Shown piece by piece: positions 22,855 to 32,532 of a DNA stretch of 47,036 nucleotides. Source of the stretch: Planctomycetota bacterium (GTDB lineage: Bacteria; Planctomycetota; UBA11346). The notes beneath the pieces were generated by a model. That model made no database searches. It was not told the origin of the DNA and saw only the letters and a program-made list of their open reading frames with translations. The stretch spans positions 1-47,036 of the forward strand of contig REDX01000254.1 in assembly GCA_007695355.1 (NCBI GenBank). The letters are read 5' to 3'. The translations under genes and the position numbers were made by a program. The stretch's first letter is position 1. Each line of letters opens with the position of its first letter.

Positions 22855-24123
22855 ATGGCCACCGCAACTTTGCCTGAAATCGCTTCCTGTCTCACCTCCG
22901 CTGACGCGCTTGAGCTGCGTCAAGTGCGTCAGATTCGCCGGGTTGCTGAACAGAGCTCCCATAACCGCCAGTTATTGGCAGATGCCTATAAGTCTGGCGT
23001 GGTTGAAGATAAGGTGCGTCAAGCGATCCTTGCCTACGCCCTTGATTTCATCGGTGACGTTGATGAACAGTTGTCCGGTGCCAACGATCCCTTGGCGAAG
23101 GCGGTCCTAGGATTGGCCTATGCGGCCATCAATGAGACCGATGATGCGGTGAAGTTGCTCACTGCTGCGGGCAGCAAGCGCGAGGACGCCCGTATTGAAT
23201 TGGCCCGCGTCCTTTTGGATGCCGATCGCTATGATGATGCTGAAGCCATTATTAAAGATCTTGCCGATAGCGCCGATGCCAATTTCCTGCGTGGCCGCCT
23301 TGAAGAGTCCCAGGGCAACACCGAGCGCGCGATTAGCCTCTATGAGTCAGCCTTAGAACAGGACACCGAGCACGTTGATGCCGCTTTCAAATTGGGTGTC
23401 TTACTTGATCGCATTGGCGATGACGACATGGCAATTGAGTACTACTTGGTCTGCTCGGATGCGAATCCGCCCTATCTGCCTGGGGTGATTAATCTCGGCA
23501 TTCTCTATGACGAGCGCGGTGAATCGAATGCCGCCATTGATTGCTTCCGCCAGGTGCTGGCGCATAACCCTCAGAATGAGCGGGCGCGCATGCTACTGCG
23601 TGATTCGAAGGCTTCGCGCACCATGTACTACGACGAGCGCGAAGAGCGCCAGCGCGAGCAGCAGGCCAGCATATTCAAGACTCCGGTCAATGATTTCGAA
23701 CTTTCGGTGCGCTCCCGCAACTGCCTAGCCAAGATGAATATTTTCACCCTTGGCGACTTGGTGTCGATTACCGAAACCGAAATGCTGAATTATAAGAATT
23801 TCGGCGAAACCTCGCTTAAAGAGGTGCAGGAAATGCTGGAAGCCCGCGGTCTGCGTCTGGGTTACCTGCGCGATGATGATGAGCGCGGCCTCAATAAGGC
23901 CGACCAGAAGACCCTGGCTGAGAATATCGATCGCATGGAATTGTCGTCGAAGACAGTGCAGGTGCTTGAGCGTCTCGGCATCGCCAAGATCGGTGACCTC
24001 CTGGGCTATAACGATGTCCAGCTTTACCGCGTCCCTGGGTCTGGACAAAGCGCGGTGCAAGAGCTTTCCACCGCCCTTGGCGCCTACGGTCTCTGCCTGC
24101 CGCAACCTGAAATCAAGGGCTAG
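22855..24123 (+). CDS. TPR protein with two RNA-polymerase alpha C-terminal domains
   Basis: A 422-aa protein. Residues about 60-255 are TPR repeats (for example ANFLRGRLEESQGNTERAISLYESAL). Residues 276-337 closely match the RpoA C-terminal domain: TPVNDFELSVRSRNCL..., then NIFTLGDLVSITETEMLNYKNFG. R286 and N289 correspond to the DNA-contacting R265 and N268 of E. coli alpha, while K298 is replaced (GETS for GKKS). Residues 357-417 are a second, divergent copy (MELSSKTVQVLERLGIAKIGDLLGY). A charged linker (EREERQREQQ) joins the halves. There is no polymerase core domain. It may bind UP-element-like DNA or regulators as a separate factor. Proteins of this kind occur in planctomycetes and relatives, and their role is not established to my knowledge. 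Confidence 0.85.
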   Translation: MATATLPEIASCLTSADALELRQVRQIRRVAEQSSHNRQLLADAYKSGVVEDKVRQAILAYALDFIGDVDEQLSGANDPLAKAVLGLAYAAINETDDAVKLLTAAGSKREDARIELARVLLDADRYDDAEAIIKDLADSADANFLRGRLEESQGNTERAISLYESALEQDTEHVDAAFKLGVLLDRIGDDDMAIEYYLVCSDANPPYLPGVINLGILYDERGESNAAIDCFRQVLAHNPQNERARMLLRDSKASRTMYYDEREERQREQQASIFKTPVNDFELSVRSRNCLAKMNIFTLGDLVSITETEMLNYKNFGETSLKEVQEMLEARGLRLGYLRDDDERGLNKADQKTLAENIDRMELSSKTVQVLERLGIAKIGDLLGYNDVQLYRVPGSGQSAVQELSTALGAYGLCLPQPEIKG

Positions 24124-24179
24124 TTCGCCGTGCCCTGTCCGCTGCTGCCGGCCTTCGGGCCGGGAAGGTAGTTGGCGCC

Positions 24180-24890
24180 GTGGCAGGCTCGGTGGCCGGT
24201 TTTGTCGAGCCGGATCCGGATCTCATTAGTCCGAATCCGGGGGGTCCGGAAGACCCTTTGGGCGAGAGCATTCTCGACCACAACTGCCCCCCCCAGCGTA
24301 TTTTTGAGCCGGCCGATGTGCGCCTTGTCATCGGCCGTCATCAGCAACTGCGGCGTGAGGTACTGGTAGAGCAGGCCCTCGCGGATGGGATTCCCATGCA
24401 TCGCCGGGTGAGTGGTGGGGGGGCGGTGGTCTTGGCTCCCGGAATGCTGGTGATTGCCCGTCGGCTACCCCAGCAAAGCTTGCTCGGCGATGCTTGCCTT
24501 TGCGCCATTGCCCATGCCGTGGTACAGGCCATTGCCGCCTGCGGCGGGCCGCCGGCAAGCGTGCGCGGGCATGGCGATGTGGCGGTGAGCGATAGGGCGG
24601 GTCGGTGGCGCAAGGTTTTGGGGGCGAGCCTGCGTCAGCGCCAGCGCCACCTCTATTACCTTGGGGTTTTGTTGGTGGAGGACGGCGTGCCATTGATGCA
24701 GCGCTATCTCTGCCCCCCAAGTCGTCAGCCAGAATACCGCGCAGGGAGAGATCATGCCAGTTTTTGCGCCGCCTTGGCGCCACATGGGCTACGCATTCCG
24801 CCCTTGGCAGCAGCCCTCGGCTCCTATATTGGTCAGCTGGAAGGCCCGAGTCTGAGCGGGTCTGATTTCCCGGATCATTGTCCGGCCTGA
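24180..24890 (+). CDS. Lipoate-protein ligase A-like protein (BPL/LPL fold)
   Basis: A 236-aa protein with the lipoyl-transfer core: HRRVSGGGAVVLAPGML matches the RRxSGGGAV substrate loop, and RWRKVLGASLRQRQRHLYYLGVLLV matches the catalytic-lysine segment with K145. It is short and lacks the C-terminal accessory domain of classical LplA. It could therefore be an octanoyl/lipoyl transferase-like enzyme or need a partner. The frame opens with GTG 24180, and GGGAAGG lies 11-17 nt upstream. The first 40 residues are proline- and glycine-rich and may not all be translated. It lies 56 bp after the TPR-alphaCTD gene. Confidence 0.78.
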   Translation: MAGSVAGFVEPDPDLISPNPGGPEDPLGESILDHNCPPQRIFEPADVRLVIGRHQQLRREVLVEQALADGIPMHRRVSGGGAVVLAPGMLVIARRLPQQSLLGDACLCAIAHAVVQAIAACGGPPASVRGHGDVAVSDRAGRWRKVLGASLRQRQRHLYYLGVLLVEDGVPLMQRYLCPPSRQPEYRAGRDHASFCAALAPHGLRIPPLAAALGSYIGQLEGPSLSGSDFPDHCPA

Positions 24891-24933
24891 ATCTCCCAGA
24901 CGGATTCGGGCTGCCGTCAGGAGTTTTTCCGCC

Positions 24934-25896
24934 ATGCATCAGGTCGCTATTATCGGTTCTGGCCCTGCCGGTTACACCGCCGCCATCTACAATGCCCGCG
25001 CCAATCTTGAGCCAGTTCTCTTTACCGGCGAACAGGCCGGCGGACAGCTGACGACTACCACCGATGTCGAGAATTTCCCTGGTTTTCCGGAAGGGATTAT
25101 GGGGCCGGAGTTAATGTCGCGCATGGAGCAGCAGGCGACGCGCTTTGGTACCACCGTCAAGATGGGCTGCATGGTCACCAAGATTAATCGCCACGATGAC
25201 GGCACCTTTACCCTCACCTGGAATGATCTCTACCAGGGGCAAGAGGAGAGCGCCCAGTTTCGCAGCGTGATTATTGCCACAGGTGCCAGCGCTCGCTACA
25301 TGGGCTTGCCCGGTGAAGCGGAATTCCTTGATGGCACAGGACGCAAGACGGGCCTTACCGCCTGTGCCACCTGCGATGGCGCCTTTTACAAGAACGTCCC
25401 GGTCTGCGTGATTGGCGGTGGTGATACCGCCGCTGAAGAGGCCACCTTTCTTACCAAGTTTGCCAGCAAGGTGTACCTGATCCATCGCCGTGATGAATTG
25501 CGCGCCTCCAAGGTGATGGCCGATCGGGTGCTGAGACAGGAAAAAGTTGAGCCGTTGTGGAATACCGTGCTCAAGGGCTATCTCACCGATGATGCTGGTA
25601 AGATGCGGGCGGTATCCTTGGCCAATACTGAAACCGGTGAAGAGCGGGAATTGGAAGTAAAGGGTGTGTTTATGGCCATTGGCCACACCCCCAATACCAG
25701 CTTTCTCAAAGACACTGGAGTGAAGTTGGATAGTTCCGGATATATCGAAGTCGAGGGCGGTTGTCGGACTTCGGTGCCCGGCCTATTTGCTGCCGGCGAT
25801 GTTCGTGACACCACCTATCGCCAGGCGGTCACCGCAGCTGGCATGGGCTGTATGGCGGCCCTTGAGGCGGAACGCTATTTGGAGGGCGGCCACTAA
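24934..25896 (+). CDS. trxB: Thioredoxin reductase
   Basis: A 320-aa flavoenzyme that reduces thioredoxin with NADPH. Visible features are the FAD loop IIGSGPAGYTAA at 6-17, EQAGGQL, the redox pair C144/C147 in ACATCDGA, the NADPH loop VIGGGDTAAEEA, the HRRDELRAS segment that prefers NADPH, and the C-terminal FAD motif GLFAAGDVRDTTYRQAVTAAGMG. Length and order are those of low-molecular-weight bacterial TrxB. CAGGAG 12 nt before ATG 24934 supports the start. The kinase gene follows 17 bp later and may be cotranscribed. Confidence 0.96.
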   Translation: MHQVAIIGSGPAGYTAAIYNARANLEPVLFTGEQAGGQLTTTTDVENFPGFPEGIMGPELMSRMEQQATRFGTTVKMGCMVTKINRHDDGTFTLTWNDLYQGQEESAQFRSVIIATGASARYMGLPGEAEFLDGTGRKTGLTACATCDGAFYKNVPVCVIGGGDTAAEEATFLTKFASKVYLIHRRDELRASKVMADRVLRQEKVEPLWNTVLKGYLTDDAGKMRAVSLANTETGEERELEVKGVFMAIGHTPNTSFLKDTGVKLDSSGYIEVEGGCRTSVPGLFAAGDVRDTTYRQAVTAAGMGCMAALEAERYLEGGH

Positions 25897-25913
25897 GCCG
25901 CCGCGAAAATTCC

Positions 25914-27446
25914 GTGCCGCCCATTACCATCCGTTGCCCCCGCTGTCATCGTTCGGTGGAATTGCGTCATGGCCGGGTTGGCCAGGTGACCTGCCCCCAC
26001 TGCGGTCACCGCTGGGTGCCGCGTCGGGATCGCGGGGTTGGCGGCAGCGCTCCAACGGACCGGGTGAAGGGACTGTCGGGAACGATGAGGACCCCTTTGG
26101 TGCCGCCGCCGGCACTGCGTCCACTGCCGCCGGTGCAAACGACCCCGGCGATGGAGCCGCCGGGGCCAGCTGCGCAGCCGACCCCAGAGGTTCAGCAATC
26201 TCAAGTGCGCTCGCGGGCGCGGCTGCGGGTATCCGATGTCGTCTCGCGGACCTTAGACCCCCATGCTCCGCCTCCTTCAGACAGCCCTGGTTCCAAGGCT
26301 GCTGCCGGTTGGGGCTTGCTCGATGATTTGGCCGCCGGTGATGATCGTGCTCCCGGCGATGCCAAAGATCAAGCGGATCGGGATGCCCTTGCCCAGGCCC
26401 CTGCCAAGTCACCGTCGACTCCCGTCCCGCCACCACAGGATTGGAAAGAGCCGGCCGCAACCCGCGATCGTGTCGCCGCGCCTGCTGATAAGCCCGATAG
26501 TCAGCGTCTCTGGCGTTCGCAGAAAGATCCTTTGGTGGGTCGCGAACTGCGTGGCTTGCGGATTGAGCGTAAGATTGGCGAGGGAGGCATGGGCTCGGTA
26601 TATGAGGCCCTGCAACTGAGTTTAGAGCGCAAAGTTGCGCTTAAGGTGCTGAGTCCACGTTTGCGGGGTAATGCTCAATTTATTGCCAAGTTAGAAGCCG
26701 AAGCGAAGATATTGGCGCGGGTGAACCACCCCAATATCCTTCATGTCTATGATTTTGGTGAGGATCCTACCATTGCCATTTATTATATGGTTATGGAGTT
26801 TATTGATGGCTCTGATCTCACCGAACTCTTGCAGCGCCGTCGCCGTTTGGGACAGGTTGAAGCCTTAGAAATCATCCGTCAGGCAGCTCTCGGATTGGAT
26901 GCGGCGGCGCAAAATGGCATTATCCATCGCGATGTGAAGCCCGATAATATCATGATTACCAAGGATGGCGTTTGTAAGGTCAGCGACTTTGGACTCGCCA
27001 CCGATATCGGCGTCAGCACCGGCGAAGCGGACAAGGGCAAAATGCGGGTGGGCACCCCCGCTTTTATGAGCCCTGAACAATGTCAAGGCGCTCTGCTTGA
27101 CGTACGTTCTGACGTCTATTCCTTAGGCTGCACGGCTTTTGTTGCTCTCACCGGTCAGCTTCCCTTTGAGGCCGAATCCCCGTTTGAGATTATGCTGCAG
27201 CATCGAACCGTGCCGCCGCCCTCCCTTCGTGCTGAACACGCGTCCATTGATCCGGATGTCGAGGTCCTGATCCACCGTATGATGGCGAAACGACCAGCTG
27301 ATCGTTTTCCCTCGATGGGCCAATTGGCTCAGGAGTTGAAAGGACTTATCGATCGCCTGCTTGCCAGTGGAAGTGGCGCTTCCCAGGCCCCGATAACTCA
27401 GGAGATGTTTCCAGGTCTGCCAGACTGGCTCTCAGAGGAGTCATAA
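25914..27446 (+). CDS. Ser/Thr protein kinase with zinc-ribbon N-terminus
   Basis: A 510-aa Hanks-type kinase. The N-terminus is a zinc ribbon: CPRC (C8, C11), then CPHC (C27, C30), of the MJ0042 type common in PVC bacteria. A long proline/alanine-rich linker reaches about residue 205. The kinase domain has IGEGGMGSVYEALQ, KVALKVL (ATP lysine), IIHRDVKPDNIMI, VSDFGLATD and GTPAFMSPEQ, with all catalytic residues present. There is no transmembrane segment or sensor domain after the kinase, so it should be cytoplasmic. It starts at GTG 25914, 17 bp after trxB. The next genes encode VWA membrane proteins, which are possible but unproven substrates. Confidence 0.9.
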   Translation: MPPITIRCPRCHRSVELRHGRVGQVTCPHCGHRWVPRRDRGVGGSAPTDRVKGLSGTMRTPLVPPPALRPLPPVQTTPAMEPPGPAAQPTPEVQQSQVRSRARLRVSDVVSRTLDPHAPPPSDSPGSKAAAGWGLLDDLAAGDDRAPGDAKDQADRDALAQAPAKSPSTPVPPPQDWKEPAATRDRVAAPADKPDSQRLWRSQKDPLVGRELRGLRIERKIGEGGMGSVYEALQLSLERKVALKVLSPRLRGNAQFIAKLEAEAKILARVNHPNILHVYDFGEDPTIAIYYMVMEFIDGSDLTELLQRRRRLGQVEALEIIRQAALGLDAAAQNGIIHRDVKPDNIMITKDGVCKVSDFGLATDIGVSTGEADKGKMRVGTPAFMSPEQCQGALLDVRSDVYSLGCTAFVALTGQLPFEAESPFEIMLQHRTVPPPSLRAEHASIDPDVEVLIHRMMAKRPADRFPSMGQLAQELKGLIDRLLASGSGASQAPITQEMFPGLPDWLSEES

Positions 27447-27553
27447 GCGGTGGCGGCGACATGTGTGCTAACGGGATTCGCACCGGTCTTTGCACGGCTA
27501 TCACAGGCTTTTGCTGAGCCGCAGCGAAGTCTTACAGGTTCTATGGGGGCGTC

Positions 27554-29419
27554 ATGGGCTTTGTGAGTCCCCTCGCCCTATTGGGCCTCGCTGCCATCGC
27601 CCTGCCTATTTTGATCCACCTCCTGGTGCGTCAGCGTCCCCGTCCCCGGGATTGGGCGGCCATGGCTTGGCTGGCGGCGGCGGTGGTCCAAGCCCAGCGC
27701 CGCTATCGGCTCACCAATTTTCTCCTTCTGCTTTTGCGCTGCTTAGCGGTTGCCCTCATCGCTTTGGCAGTGGCCCGTCCTTTGATCAGCGGCCTTGGTG
27801 GCGGTGGCAGTCTAGTATTGGTGGTGGATATGAGCACGAGCATGGGCGAGACCGCTTCTGGCCGTCCGCTCTCCACCCTTGCGGCTGAGTGGGAAACCCT
27901 CGATCCGCCCTTTGCCGAGGTGGTGGTGCTTACCGTTGGTGAAAGCGTTCTTCCCCGGCATCGCGGAAGTTGGGCCGAAGCGCTGCGGGTGCTCGAAGGC
28001 CTAGAGGTGGACACCATGGCTGGCGGCCTCGATGCCGCTGCCACGGAAAGCCAGGAGCAGCGCTTATTGGACGCGGTGCCAGCGCGCTCGGTGGTGCTCC
28101 TCATTTCTGACTTTCGCCAGGACCGCGGCGAGGCGGTGGAGGAGGTGTTAAACCCGGTGGCCAGCGCCGTGCACCGTCTGCGCTTGGGCGATGATGGGCC
28201 CAATGCCCTGGTTACTGCCGTCGAGCCCCCAGTTGACGCTTTGCCCGGCCGGCCTAGCCGTTTGCGCCTGCGCATCCTTGGTGAAAGCGAGGAGGGCTGG
28301 CTGCAGATTAACCAGGGCAACCCGGAGTTAGTCCGCCTGCAGGGCAGTGAGAACGATGGGCAAGGTCGCTGGTTAACCTTGGATGTGCCGCCGCTGCCAG
28401 TCGGCCAGTATCTCATTCGCCTCGAACTTGTCGATCAGGGTTTGAGCGCTGATAATGTTGTGGAATATCCCCTGCGGGTGCGCTCTGGCCTCCAGGTCTT
28501 TGGGGTGCTAGACCAGCCGAGTTTTGTCGACACCGCCTTGGAAGCGGATCCGGCGCGCATTGACTACCGCCAGTTGAGTCCTGCTGCAGTCGCAGCAACG
28601 CCCTTGCCGAGCCCTGGTGGTTTGTTGGTCCTGCGCGAGCGCGCGCCGCTTTCTTTGCCCATTCTCGAGTGGATCGGCGAGGGGGGGCTGGTGTGGGCCG
28701 ACTGGTCGATATTGCAGGCCGACCCTCGGCTGGCCGAGGTCGTAGCCGCCCGTGTAGAGCACCTTGAGGGGGCCGCCTCGGGCCGGCTCCATTCTGGCGA
28801 GGCCGACCTCGATACCAATTTCGCCCGCACCGTGGTTGAAAGCTGGGGAGCCTTGCGCGCTCGCGATGAAGATCGTCCCCTGGAATCGTTGCTTACGGCC
28901 GGGGAAAGCACGGTGATCGGGGTTTTTCCTTATGGGCGTGGCTGGATTATTGTTGAGGCTGATGGCGTTGCCAGAGATACAGCCTTCCGCACCACTGGCG
29001 CCCTCCCTGAGTGGGTGGTGCGCACGGTGCGTCGGCTTAGCGCCCGAGTTGACCGACCCTGGCAGTTGGAGAGTGGCACCCGCCCAGACCGCCCGTGGCA
29101 GCTCATGCGCGGCGGCGAGCGGCGGCAGCTGGATCCGACGATGCCGGCAAATCTGCGCCCTGGCTGGTGGGCCGTAGACCACCAGCACCCGGATTATGCC
29201 GAAGACCCTGCTCCGGTCCCGGGCCTAGTGGTGCTACCAAATGTTGAAGAGGGCATTCTTCGCGCCTTGCCCGGCACCCAGGCCTGGAGTGACACTGGGG
29301 TTATTGACGCTGCCCAGGGATCCCGGGACTGGGCGCTGTGGATCCTTCTCGCCCTGCTGGGCCTGCTGTTAGCTGAGGGCGCCTTTGCCGCCTGGGCCGG
29401 GAGAACCTATGGGCGCTGA
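27554..29419 (+). CDS. BatA-type VWA membrane protein
   Basis: A 621-aa protein opening with the aerotolerance-regulator N-terminal domain (SPLALLGLAAIALPILIHLLVRQ), a basic cytoplasmic loop and a second membrane helix at about 55-75. A von Willebrand A domain follows, with the metal site DMSTS (D92, S94, S96). The middle (about 240-520) resembles the beta-sandwich plus glutamine-amidotransferase-like region seen in long PVC members. A final helix at about 590-612 (ALWILLALLGLLLAEGAFAAW) ends the protein. Such proteins usually sit beside a MoxR ATPase and a DUF58 protein, which are not seen here. It overlaps the second VWA gene by 11 bases, so the two are likely partners. Confidence 0.85.
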   Translation: MGFVSPLALLGLAAIALPILIHLLVRQRPRPRDWAAMAWLAAAVVQAQRRYRLTNFLLLLLRCLAVALIALAVARPLISGLGGGGSLVLVVDMSTSMGETASGRPLSTLAAEWETLDPPFAEVVVLTVGESVLPRHRGSWAEALRVLEGLEVDTMAGGLDAAATESQEQRLLDAVPARSVVLLISDFRQDRGEAVEEVLNPVASAVHRLRLGDDGPNALVTAVEPPVDALPGRPSRLRLRILGESEEGWLQINQGNPELVRLQGSENDGQGRWLTLDVPPLPVGQYLIRLELVDQGLSADNVVEYPLRVRSGLQVFGVLDQPSFVDTALEADPARIDYRQLSPAAVAATPLPSPGGLLVLRERAPLSLPILEWIGEGGLVWADWSILQADPRLAEVVAARVEHLEGAASGRLHSGEADLDTNFARTVVESWGALRARDEDRPLESLLTAGESTVIGVFPYGRGWIIVEADGVARDTAFRTTGALPEWVVRTVRRLSARVDRPWQLESGTRPDRPWQLMRGGERRQLDPTMPANLRPGWWAVDHQHPDYAEDPAPVPGLVVLPNVEEGILRALPGTQAWSDTGVIDAAQGSRDWALWILLALLGLLLAEGAFAAWAGRTYGR

Positions 29420-31589
29420 AGGCCAACGGGATTTTATTTTTCAGTACGCTGCCGGCTGGCATCTCTACCTCGCCCTGCTGGCCTGCGCCCTCCTGGCTTG
29501 GTGGGCTTGGCGTCATTATGGGCCGGCCCCCGCCGGGGCCCCCGGGCGCCTGGTCCGTGGTTGCCGTGCCCTGGCCCTGGTGGCGATTATTTTCGCCCTC
29601 TGTGGCCCGGCCTGGCGCAGTGTTTCCAACCATATCATCCCCGGCCGTATTCTGGTGTTGGTCGATGCATCGGCCTCCATGGCGCGGGCCGATGGCCCCC
29701 AGGATCAGCCCCGCATTCTCGCCGCCCGGGACCTTTATCAGGCCTTAGCCGAACGCCTGCCCGAGTTAGGAGCGCAGGCTGAATGGCGGGCCATTGGCGG
29801 CGTTTCGGGGCCCATTGAAGCGGCGAGCATCAGCGAGGCGAGTGCGGTGGGCTCGCGCTCGCCCCTCGGCGATGAGATCCTCGGTGCCGCCCGCGCCCAC
29901 CCCGCTGACTTGCTGCTCGTGCTGTCTGATTTTCGCGTCACCGATGGCTCTAGTCTGGATGTAACCGCCGATGGCCTGCGTCGCTTGGATCTTTCGGCTT
30001 GGGCCCTGGGCGTTGGCGGCACCAGCATAGATCCGGAATTAGTCGTCGAAGAAGTGGAAGGCAGCCCCACCATCGCCCTTGGCGAGCGCCAACCTTTTAC
30101 TCTGCGGCTAAGCGCCCGCGGCCTTGATGCTACCCAGCCTTTACGGGTGGTGGTACGCGATGGCGAGGAAGTAGTGGCCGAATCGCTTATAGAACCCGAT
30201 CGTTTTCAAGAAGGACCGGAGTCCTACGCTCTGGAAGAGCGACTAGAAGTGGTATTGGGCGAGGAGGGGACCCGCGAGCTTCGCTTCAGCGTAGAGCAGG
30301 GAGAGCTGCGCACGCAATTGAGCCGTCAAGTCGAAGTCAGCACTCGTCGTCTCCAGGTACTCATGCTGGCCCATCGGCCGCGCTATGAAATGCGCTTTTT
30401 GCAAGTCGCTCTGCGCCGCGACCATAGCGTCGATGTCCATGCTTATCTCGCCGATGGTCGTTGGCGGCGCTGGTCGCCTTCGGGGCCCAGCGAGCTGCCC
30501 TTCACGATGAGCGCCCTGCGTGATTACGATGTGATTATTATTGGCGATATTGCGCCTTCGGCCCTCACCGCCCAGGCGCAATCGGCAATTGTTACCCACG
30601 TGCGTGAAAATGGTGCGGGTCTAGTGTGGATCCCCGGCGAAACCGGTAGCACTGCTCTCTTTCACCATGAAGAGCTGGGAAGCCTCTTGCCGGTGACGCT
30701 GCCGCCGGTTGCCGAACTGCGGGCCAGTTATCTCGATGATACCACGCTGAGCCTGCGGCGAACGGCCCTGGCTCGTGAATCCGCCCTTTTTGAGCCCGGT
30801 GATACCGACTGGTCGCAACTGCCCTATTTGCGCCGCATTGCCCGTATTGATGGCGTGCGCGATTTGGCCCGGGTATGGATGGAAGACGAGGCCGAGCGCC
30901 CGGCAGTGGTCTCAGCCCAGTTTGGCAATGGCACGGTAGTCCTTATTGCCGTGGATGACACCTGGCGCTGGCGGCGCAATGTGGGCGATGCCTATCTCCA
31001 TCGTTTCCATTCCCAAATCCTGCGCTTTGCCAGTCGCGCCCGCGCCTCGGGCGCCCGCCGCTGGCGCATTGATGCCTCGCCGTATCGGGTTGGCCCCGGG
31101 GAAACCTTCGCCCTCTCGGTACTGCCGCTGGGCAGCGACTATGATGTCGAGGCCCTGCCTGGGGTGGTAACCGTGGAATTACTGCGCGAGGATGAGCAGC
31201 GCCAGTTGGTGGAAGTGACCCAGGTTGACGGCGGTCTTTCCGGATATCGAGCCTCGGTATCGGCTCCAGGTCCGGGAACCTGGCGATTGACCATGGTGGA
31301 CGGACTTATCCCCGCCGAAGTCGCACCGGGAGGTTTGGTGGTCCAGCGGCCCAGCCTCGAATTGCGCGATCCCCGCTTTGATGCCGTGGCCATGGATCAA
31401 TTGGTTGCCGGAACTGGCGGTCGCGCCTTCGCCAGCGCAGAGGATTTGGTTCGTGCCTTGCCGGTGCTTTCTCGAGAGCGCCAGCGCGAAAGCTTTACCT
31501 CCCTCTGGGATTCCTGGTGGTGGCTCGCTGCGGTGGTTGGCCTACTGAGCCTCGAATGGTTTATTCGCCGCTGGTATCGCTTCCCGTGA
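29409..31589 (+). CDS. Second VWA/GATase-like membrane protein
   Basis: A 726-aa partner of the preceding VWA protein. Two N-terminal membrane helices are visible (about 18-36 and 50-68), then a VWA-like domain with DASAS (D86, S88, S90). Beta-sandwich sequence follows, then a GATase-like Rossmann region (LQVLMLAHRPRYEMRFLQVAL, and later YDVIIIGDIAPS). Near the C-terminus comes a final helix (SWWWLAAVVGLLSLEWFIRR). The track start is 29385, but ATG 29409 follows GGGAG and overlaps the upstream stop. The catalytic triad of true amidotransferases is not evident, so the domain is probably structural. Confidence 0.83.
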   Translation: MGAEGQRDFIFQYAAGWHLYLALLACALLAWWAWRHYGPAPAGAPGRLVRGCRALALVAIIFALCGPAWRSVSNHIIPGRILVLVDASASMARADGPQDQPRILAARDLYQALAERLPELGAQAEWRAIGGVSGPIEAASISEASAVGSRSPLGDEILGAARAHPADLLLVLSDFRVTDGSSLDVTADGLRRLDLSAWALGVGGTSIDPELVVEEVEGSPTIALGERQPFTLRLSARGLDATQPLRVVVRDGEEVVAESLIEPDRFQEGPESYALEERLEVVLGEEGTRELRFSVEQGELRTQLSRQVEVSTRRLQVLMLAHRPRYEMRFLQVALRRDHSVDVHAYLADGRWRRWSPSGPSELPFTMSALRDYDVIIIGDIAPSALTAQAQSAIVTHVRENGAGLVWIPGETGSTALFHHEELGSLLPVTLPPVAELRASYLDDTTLSLRRTALARESALFEPGDTDWSQLPYLRRIARIDGVRDLARVWMEDEAERPAVVSAQFGNGTVVLIAVDDTWRWRRNVGDAYLHRFHSQILRFASRARASGARRWRIDASPYRVGPGETFALSVLPLGSDYDVEALPGVVTVELLREDEQRQLVEVTQVDGGLSGYRASVSAPGPGTWRLTMVDGLIPAEVAPGGLVVQRPSLELRDPRFDAVAMDQLVAGTGGRAFASAEDLVRALPVLSRERQRESFTSLWDSWWWLAAVVGLLSLEWFIRRWYRFP

Positions 31590-31659
31590 GTTGGGGTTGT
31601 GCTGTCTGCGGGCAGTCGCTATGCTCTTAGTGACCTTGCCCAAGAATGAAGGAGACTCC

Positions 31660-32532
31660 ATGCCGCGATCCCTTGCCCATGATTATCGTATTGATTCCGG
31701 ACGCACCTTTTCCCTCAAGCGCTGCGAGAGTGGCGATACCGCCAAGATCTCCGGCAAAAAGGAAGCGCGTAAGCTCCTCGCTGATGGGGTGAAACGGATC
31801 GCCGAGTTGCAGGACCGCCTTTATGCCGAAGGCCGTTGGTCGGTACTGCTAGTTTTTCAGGCAATGGATGCCGCTGGCAAAGATGGAACCATTAAGCATG
31901 TCATGTCTGGGATTAATCCCCAGGGTTGCAGCGTTCATTCCTTCAAAAAACCCAGCGACGAGGAACTAGACCATGATTTTTTATGGCGCACCATCTGTCG
32001 TTTGCCCCGTCGCGGCCATATTGGCATCTTCAATCGCTCTTATTACGAAGAGGTGCTGATTACCAAGGTGCACCCCGAGATTATCGAGGCTCAGCGTCTG
32101 CCGGTAGTGCCCAAGGGCCGGCGTCTGTGGCAGGAACGCTATGAATCGATTACCGACTTCGAACGGCATCTCGCTCGCAATGGCACGGTTATTCGTAAAT
32201 TTTTCCTCAATCTTGGCTATGAAGAGCAGCGCAGTCGCTTCCTTCGGCGTATCGACGATCCTTCCCGCAATTGGAAATTCTCATCCTCCGATGTCAGCGA
32301 GCGCGGCCACTGGGACAGTTACCAAAAGGCCTACGAATCGGCCATCCGCGCCACTGCCGCCCCTCACGCTCCCTGGTTTGTGGTGCCCGCCGATAATAAA
32401 TGGTTTTCGCGCCTCGTTGTCGCCCAGGCGATTATCGATGCGCTCGAGGAAATCGATCCCCAATACCCCCAGGTCAGCAGCGAACAGCAAGCCCGCCTCC
32501 AAGACTACCGCTCTCGCCTCTCCCCAAGCTAA
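31660..32532 (+). CDS. Polyphosphate kinase 2 family
   Basis: A 290-aa PPK2 enzyme, which transfers phosphate between polyphosphate and nucleotides. Walker A is VFQAMDAAGKDGTIKHV (about 65-81), the lid includes RLPRRGHIGIFNRSYYEEVL with the conserved FNRSYY, and the C-terminus has NWKFSSSDVSERGHWDSYQKAYE and the DNKW motif. A single PPK2 domain of this length fits the class I/III enzymes that make ADP or ATP from AMP/ADP and polyP. The start ATG 31660 has AAGGAG seven bases upstream; the track frame begins 69 nt too early. Confidence 0.93.
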   Translation: MPRSLAHDYRIDSGRTFSLKRCESGDTAKISGKKEARKLLADGVKRIAELQDRLYAEGRWSVLLVFQAMDAAGKDGTIKHVMSGINPQGCSVHSFKKPSDEELDHDFLWRTICRLPRRGHIGIFNRSYYEEVLITKVHPEIIEAQRLPVVPKGRRLWQERYESITDFERHLARNGTVIRKFFLNLGYEEQRSRFLRRIDDPSRNWKFSSSDVSERGHWDSYQKAYESAIRATAAPHAPWFVVPADNKWFSRLVVAQAIIDALEEIDPQYPQVSSEQQARLQDYRSRLSPS

